Shown here piece after piece: positions 6,432-10,220 of a DNA stretch of 10,220 nt. Positions within the stretch are counted from its first letter, which is position 1; every line of letters starts with the position of its first letter. The stretch is taken from NCBI GenBank assembly GCA_022790685.1, contig JAAVXQ010000001.1, positions 1-10,220 on the forward strand, given 5' to 3'. Made by a program: the position numbers and the translations under genes. This DNA is from Clostridia bacterium (GTDB lineage Bacteria; Bacillota; Clostridia; TANB77; CAG-508). The notes under the pieces were generated by a model. It saw only the letters and a program-made list of their open reading frames with translations. It was not told the DNA's origin and made no database searches.

Positions 6432-7919
6432 TTATTTTCTTTTCTTTCGTATTTTCCATATCATTATTCCAATAAATATAATTAATATTGGAAAAAGTAT
6501 TATTATACTTAGTACAACATAATGTTCAACTACAGTTGGTATATATGTTGAATTTGACATATCTTTTCTTATTTTTAAAGTTCCTTCTCTTTTAGTTAAA
6601 TCTGCAATTCCATTTAATATAAAATCTCTATTAGAAGCTAAATAAGAAAGTGGCTTTTGTCCATCTATATTAATAGGGTAGTCAGATATAAAACTTCCTG
6701 TAGCACAAATTAACAGTTTAGAATCTATTTTGTTATCTTCTTCAGCTGATACATTTTTCGTCATCATATATGAAATTACACTTTTTCCTACTTCTGCATT
6801 TTTAAGTGCTTCTTCTATATTTGATGATATGTCCTTTATAAAATATGCATTATCACTTGAAAACAATAATTCTTGTTTTGATACTTTTAAATTTTCAAGT
6901 TCTGTATCTGATTTAGTATTTAATCTTGACGCATATACTAGAATTAATTTATTTCTACTGTCTGTATATATTTCAGAAGTTATATCACTATCTTGAGATA
7001 CATTAGGCATAATTATATAAGGATAATTATACACAGCATAATTACTATCAGCTTCAACTATATATCCATTTTGAACAGAAACACCATATAAATCTAATAT
7101 TTTTTGTAGATTTGTAAAAGCTACTTCCCCTGATAGCATATCTTGTGTAAATATTATATTTCCACCTTTATTTATATATTCTTCTATCATTGGAACTTCT
7201 ATGTCTAAAAGGTCAGATTCTGGTGATAATATCACTAGTGCATCACAATCCTCTGGAACTTTTCCTTCATTTATTAAATTTACTTCTTTACTTTCGTAAG
7301 CTTCATTTGTTAAAAATACCTTTAAACTTGCAATTTCCTCTGATGTAAATTCCTTATGTCCTTGCATAAAATATATTTTAGGTTTATTTTCTACATTTAA
7401 AGATAAAATAGAATTTGTTATAGTTTGCTCTGTTGTATCTATTTGTTGATATGTTGTATAGTCATAAGTGTAAAATTCATTTTGTGCATCTATAACTTTT
7501 CTGGAATCTCCTGATTCTAATATTAAAACTGTATAACCTTCACTTAATTCATTTTCTTTTATTTTTTCTGGATTTGTTTCTTCTGTTAGAATTTCATATG
7601 TTATTTTTTCATTTGCTTTATTATATTGTTTTAAAAAATTAATTAAAGAACTATCTTCTCCAAAACCATATGCATATATTTTAATATCTTCTGTTACTTT
7701 GCTAACAGCTTCTTTTGACGCATCTGATAAGGTATATATTTTATTTTCTGTAACATCTATATCAGGTAAATTCAGAGTTTTAACCCACAAATTTAAAATT
7801 ATAAAGGCTGTTATTAATAAAAACGATACAAAAAATGTAATGGTTCTATTAGTTAACCATTTTTTTCTAAAACATAATGATATCTTATCAAATATACTTA
7901 TTTTTTTATTTTCTTCCAT
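6432..7919 (-). CDS. GldG-like ABC transporter auxiliary protein
   Basis: This 495-residue protein resembles the ABC-type auxiliary/GldG family. A basic N-terminus is followed by a transmembrane helix (27-46), a large extracytoplasmic region, and a C-terminal helix (about 466-488) ending in IRKKRK. After helix one comes DVTENKIYTLSDASKEAV (55-72), the family's typical DxTxxxxYTLS motif. PKIYFMQGHKEF and EEYINKGGNIIFTQD fit the glutamine-amidotransferase-like core that this family carries. It is the third gene of the operon, 16 bases after the permease, with GGAGGAG before its ATG, and is closed by a strong terminator. In Bacteroidota GldG works with GldA and GldF; in Clostridia the substrate is unknown. 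The protein could equally be called an ABC-2 accessory permease subunit; I do not assign a gene symbol. Confidence 0.85.
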   Translation of the reverse strand: MEENKKISIFDKISLCFRKKWLTNRTITFFVSFLLITAFIILNLWVKTLNLPDIDVTENKIYTLSDASKEAVSKVTEDIKIYAYGFGEDSSLINFLKQYNKANEKITYEILTEETNPEKIKENELSEGYTVLILESGDSRKVIDAQNEFYTYDYTTYQQIDTTEQTITNSILSLNVENKPKIYFMQGHKEFTSEEIASLKVFLTNEAYESKEVNLINEGKVPEDCDALVILSPESDLLDIEVPMIEEYINKGGNIIFTQDMLSGEVAFTNLQKILDLYGVSVQNGYIVEADSNYAVYNYPYIIMPNVSQDSDITSEIYTDSRNKLILVYASRLNTKSDTELENLKVSKQELLFSSDNAYFIKDISSNIEEALKNAEVGKSVISYMMTKNVSAEEDNKIDSKLLICATGSFISDYPINIDGQKPLSYLASNRDFILNGIADLTKREGTLKIRKDMSNSTYIPTVVEHYVVLSIIILFPILIIFIGIMIWKIRKKRK

Positions 7920-7935
7920 TTTCTATCTCCTCCTT

Positions 7936-8616
7936 TTATTTTACACTTTTTCTTCTTTGTAAATTTATTATTGTAAGTAAAATAAATAAAATAGAAAAAG
8001 ATACAAAAGTTATTACTTCAGAAATTGATATAACTCCTGCTGGAAATTTATCAAACATTGTTATTAAAGAAATCATTTCAAATATATTACTAATACCAGG
8101 TAAAAACCATAAGGCTATAAAAGCTCCTATTGTTAAAACACATGCTACTATTTGATTTTCTGTTATACTTGATACAAACATTCCTAAGGCAATATATGAT
8201 AAGCTAAGTAAGAAAAATCCAATAATAGCTGATATTGCAACAATTAGTGATGGCTTTCCAAAATGCGATAAAATCCCAAAATATATTAGCGTAAGAAGTG
8301 TTGTTATTGCCATAATTATAGAAGCTGCTATAAATTTTCCTAAAACTATAGAAGTTAGGCTCCTTGGTGAAGTTAATATAAGTTGTTCAGTTCCAGATTT
8401 TCTTTCTTCTGAAAACATTCTCATAGTTAAAACAGGTGTTACAAAGGTAAGTATTGTCGCTCCATTATAAAAAAGATACTCAAAATTTAATGTTGCTGTT
8501 TGAAATATACTTAAAAAGAAAAATAAACTAAACATTGCTAGAAAAGATCCTATAAAAATATATCCAACTGGAGATAATAAATAACTTTTTAACTCTTTTT
8601 TTATTACTGCTATCAT
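7936..8616 (-). CDS. ABC-2 type transporter permease (GldF-like)
   Basis: The 226-residue integral membrane protein has six predicted helices, about 18-39, 50-66, 94-115, 125-147, 156-173 and 199-218, the normal layout of ABC-2 permeases. The loop MRMFSEERKSGTEQLILTSP (65-84) is the conserved segment that contacts the ATPase in this family, and LSPVGYIFIGSF near the start is typical of GldF/NosY-like permeases. Its ATG overlaps the ATPase stop codon by one base (TAATG), which implies translational coupling, and GGAGG lies 9 bases upstream. With the ATPase and the GldG-like protein it would form an export or membrane-remodelling complex in the cytoplasmic membrane. The substrate cannot be read from the sequence. 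Confidence 0.9.
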   Translation of the reverse strand: MIAVIKKELKSYLLSPVGYIFIGSFLAMFSLFFFLSIFQTATLNFEYLFYNGATILTFVTPVLTMRMFSEERKSGTEQLILTSPRSLTSIVLGKFIAASIIMAITTLLTLIYFGILSHFGKPSLIVAISAIIGFFLLSLSYIALGMFVSSITENQIVACVLTIGAFIALWFLPGISNIFEMISLITMFDKFPAGVISISEVITFVSFSILFILLTIINLQRRKSVK

Positions 8617-9701
8617 TATTTTTTTCCTCCTTTTTTTCTAGCTTTATTTTCTTTTTTAGCTTGCTTTTTTTCTTGTTTTTTTTGCTTTTTCTCTTCTTCT
8701 TCTTTTCTTATATCTTCTATTTCTTTTTCATATTGCATTTTGTTTATTTCTTTTTGACTATATTCTGTTCTATTTTCAACTAACTTTATAAAAGCCTCTT
8801 CTAAAGAATTTTCTTGCTTTTTCATTTCTAATATTGCAATATCTAGTTTAGCACAATTAGAAAATATCTCTTTTCTTATATCTTCTTCACCAGTAATTAT
8901 TAATTTATAAGTTACAGAATTATCATCATTTTCAGATATTAAATTTATTTCTTTAATATTTGAAATATTTTCTTTAATATCTTCAAAGTTTTTATTTATA
9001 TCATCAACAGTAATTATTATTTCTCTATCTTCTGAGCAATTGTTTTCTAGATTTTCTGGAGTATCTACTGCTACAATTTCACCTTTATCAATTATAATTA
9101 CTTTCTCACATATTTGACTTATCTCAGAAAGTATATGTGAACTTAAAATTACAGTATGGTCTTTTCTAAATGATTTGATTAATTCTCTTATTTCTATAAC
9201 TTGTTTTGGATCTAAGCCAACTGTAGGTTCATCTAATATAAGTATTTTGGGTTTACCCACAATAGCTCCTGCTAAACTTACTCTTTGTTTATAACCTCTA
9301 GAAAGATTTCTTGTTAAATTATCTTTTACTTTTTCTAATCCAGTATTTTCTATTGCTTCTTCTACTGCTTTTTTTCTCTCTTTTTTAGGCACAAGTTTTA
9401 GTTCTGCCATATAAGTTATGAATTCTTTTACTGTTAAGTCTGTATATAAAGGTGTTCCTTCTGGCATATATCCAATTTCCGCCTTTACTTTCTTAGACTC
9501 TTTTTCTATGTTATGTCCTTCTACTATTATTTCACCAGAAGTTGGCTCAATAAAACCTGTTAACATATTCATAGTAGTAGTTTTTCCAGCACCATTACGT
9601 CCTAAGAAACCTACAATTTCTCCATCTTTGATTTGAAAATTCACATTTCTTACAGCATAAAAATTACCATACTTTTTAGTAACATTTTTAACTTCTATCA
9701 A
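8616..9701 (-). CDS. ABC transporter ATP-binding protein with a long charged C-terminal tail
   Basis: The 361-residue ATPase drives the permease encoded next. Walker A is GRNGAGKT (34-41, with Arg where Pro is usual), then IGYMPEGTPLY (76-86), signature LSRGY (133-137), Walker B ILILDEP with Asp157-Glu158, D-loop GLDP and switch His189. The nucleotide-binding domain ends near 215. Residues 225-312 form an accessory region (ending in SLEEAFIKLVENR) seen in GldA/NatA-like ATPases. Residues about 313-361 are almost entirely Lys, Glu, Gln and Arg, ending ARKKGGKK, and likely form a charged helix or coiled coil; this is longer than usual for the family. The start is TTG at 9701, supported by AAGGAGG (9710-9716), 8 bases away, and by the family N-terminus MIEVKNVTKKYG. 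It opens the operon. Confidence 0.93.
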   Translation of the reverse strand: MIEVKNVTKKYGNFYAVRNVNFQIKDGEIVGFLGRNGAGKTTTMNMLTGFIEPTSGEIIVEGHNIEKESKKVKAEIGYMPEGTPLYTDLTVKEFITYMAELKLVPKKERKKAVEEAIENTGLEKVKDNLTRNLSRGYKQRVSLAGAIVGKPKILILDEPTVGLDPKQVIEIRELIKSFRKDHTVILSSHILSEISQICEKVIIIDKGEIVAVDTPENLENNCSEDREIIITVDDINKNFEDIKENISNIKEINLISENDDNSVTYKLIITGEEDIRKEIFSNCAKLDIAILEMKKQENSLEEAFIKLVENRTEYSQKEINKMQYEKEIEDIRKEEEEKKQKKQEKKQAKKENKARKKGGKK

Positions 9702-9734
9702 AGCTTTTTCCTCCTTTTTATAATTCTTTTAAAT

Positions 9735-9764
9735 ATTATACATATTATCTTAAAATAATCTTAA
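9735..9764 (-). promoter_or_regulatory. Possible promoter of the ABC operon
   Basis: Minus strand has a perfect -10 TATAAT (9735-9740) about 34 bases before the TTG start, and a poor -35, TTAAGA (9759-9764), at 18 bp. The gap from trmB is only 87 bases, so read-through from trmB could also supply transcripts. Confidence 0.4.
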
Positions 9765-9772
9765 AAAAATAG

Positions 9773-9801
9773 AAAAAGAAAATATTATTTATTTTCTTTT
9801 T
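9773..9801 (-). terminator. Weak hairpin at the end of trmB
   Basis: AAAAAGAAAATA and its complement form a 12-bp stem with a 5-nt loop, overlapping the last trmB codons and stop. Only one pair is G-C. On the minus strand it is followed by CTATTTTTTT, so it might act as a terminator, but the low stability makes this doubtful. Confidence 0.3.
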
Positions 9802-10220
9802 GCTATTAAAGCTTTAATTTTTATTCCCTCTTCTGAAAACATTTCTTCATGCTCTGTCATTATATTAATTTCAAAAATAGGTTCATTATGTAAATCATAT
9901 GTTTTTGTCATAATCTCAAAACCTGATTCTTCTAAATATTTTAAGCTATCTTCAAATAATTCATCGTCATCTGTTTTGAAATAAATTTCTGCATCATTTT
10001 CTGATAAAAAGGTTTTATAATTTTCTAATTGCTTTGTATGTGTAAGTCTTCTTTTTTTATGTTTTTCTTTTGGCCAAGGATTACAAAAATTTATATATAT
10101 TCTATTTATATTATCTTCTTTTGAAAAAACCTTTTGTATAAGTTCTACATTTTGTCTTATAAGAAACAAATTCTCTGGATTTTGAAAATTATAAGCTTTT
10201 TCAATATTTCTCTTTGAAAG
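9789..10220 (-). CDS. trmB: tRNA (guanine-N7-)-methyltransferase, C-terminal part
   Basis: TrmB methylates G46 in the variable loop of tRNA using S-adenosylmethionine. The frame is open to the right edge: 143 residues plus stop are visible, about two thirds of the usual 210-220. A TTG at 10169 is only an internal codon, since the frame continues upstream as LSKRNIEKAYNFQNPEN without a stop. Recognised signatures are IYINFCNPWPKEKHKKRRLT (usual DPWPK, here NPWPK), IYFKTDDDELFEDSL, and the C-terminal TKTYDLHNE followed by MTEHEEMF, where the family has TEYExxF. The SAM-binding GxGxG motif lies outside the window. It precedes the ABC operon in the same direction with an 87-base gap; the two are probably unrelated in function. 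Confidence 0.93.
   Translation of the reverse strand, partial: LSKRNIEKAYNFQNPENLFLIRQNVELIQKVFSKEDNINRIYINFCNPWPKEKHKKRRLTHTKQLENYKTFLSENDAEIYFKTDDDELFEDSLKYLEESGFEIMTKTYDLHNEPIFEINIMTEHEEMFSEEGIKIKALIAKRK

Noticed and set aside
8616..8760. Separate small Lys-rich protein gene
   Set aside because: The charged stretch is in frame with the ATPase and has no start or ribosome site of its own.

Overview
The window reads as a chromosomal piece of a very AT-rich, spore-forming Bacillota (class Clostridia is the best guess). From about position 970 to the right end G+C looks like roughly a quarter of all bases, CpG is rare, Shine-Dalgarno sites are strong (AGGAGG type), and several genes begin with GTG or TTG. 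A dipicolinate synthase subunit gene points to endospore formation. Every gene I support lies on the minus strand, so transcription runs from right to left.

Layout from right to left: (1) 9789-10220, 3' part of trmB (tRNA m7G46 methyltransferase), cut by the window edge. (2) 9701-6432, a three-gene ABC operon (ATPase, six-helix permease, GldG-like auxiliary protein) with a 1-base stop/start overlap, a 16-base gap and a textbook terminator. The set resembles gldA-gldF-gldG, in an organism that shows no other sign of gliding. (3) 6194-3942, a membrane-anchored Cache-GGDEF-EAL protein in which GGDEF is degraded and EAL is intact, so probably a c-di-GMP phosphodiesterase. (4) 3784-3203, dipicolinate synthase subunit B without its usual partner subunit A beside it. 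(5) 3111-2388, an acyl-ACP thioesterase split by one apparent extra base in an A5 run. (6) 2188-974, a Y-family DNA polymerase behind a consensus promoter that carries a LexA (SOS) box. (7) 726-1, the N-terminal part of a secreted or lipid-anchored Ig-like protein with an Asn-Asn-Gly linker, running off the left edge.

The left ~950 bases differ sharply from the rest: G+C near one half in the coding part, many CpG, and codon choice unlike the neighbours. The change falls between the end of the polymerase gene and about position 950. It marks either horizontal transfer or a join of two genomes in assembly. This segment has its own consensus promoter and a leader of about 155 nt; part of the leader resembles, from memory, the conserved spacer sequence before 23S rRNA in Bacillota.

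The genes do not form one pathway. They are separate transcription units (DNA damage tolerance, lipid, spore, second-messenger, transport and tRNA modification genes). I did not find a clear new system. The items most worth checking are the compositional junction, the SOS-controlled polymerase, the frameshifted thioesterase, the solitary dpaB, and the ABC operon whose ATPase carries a long charged tail.
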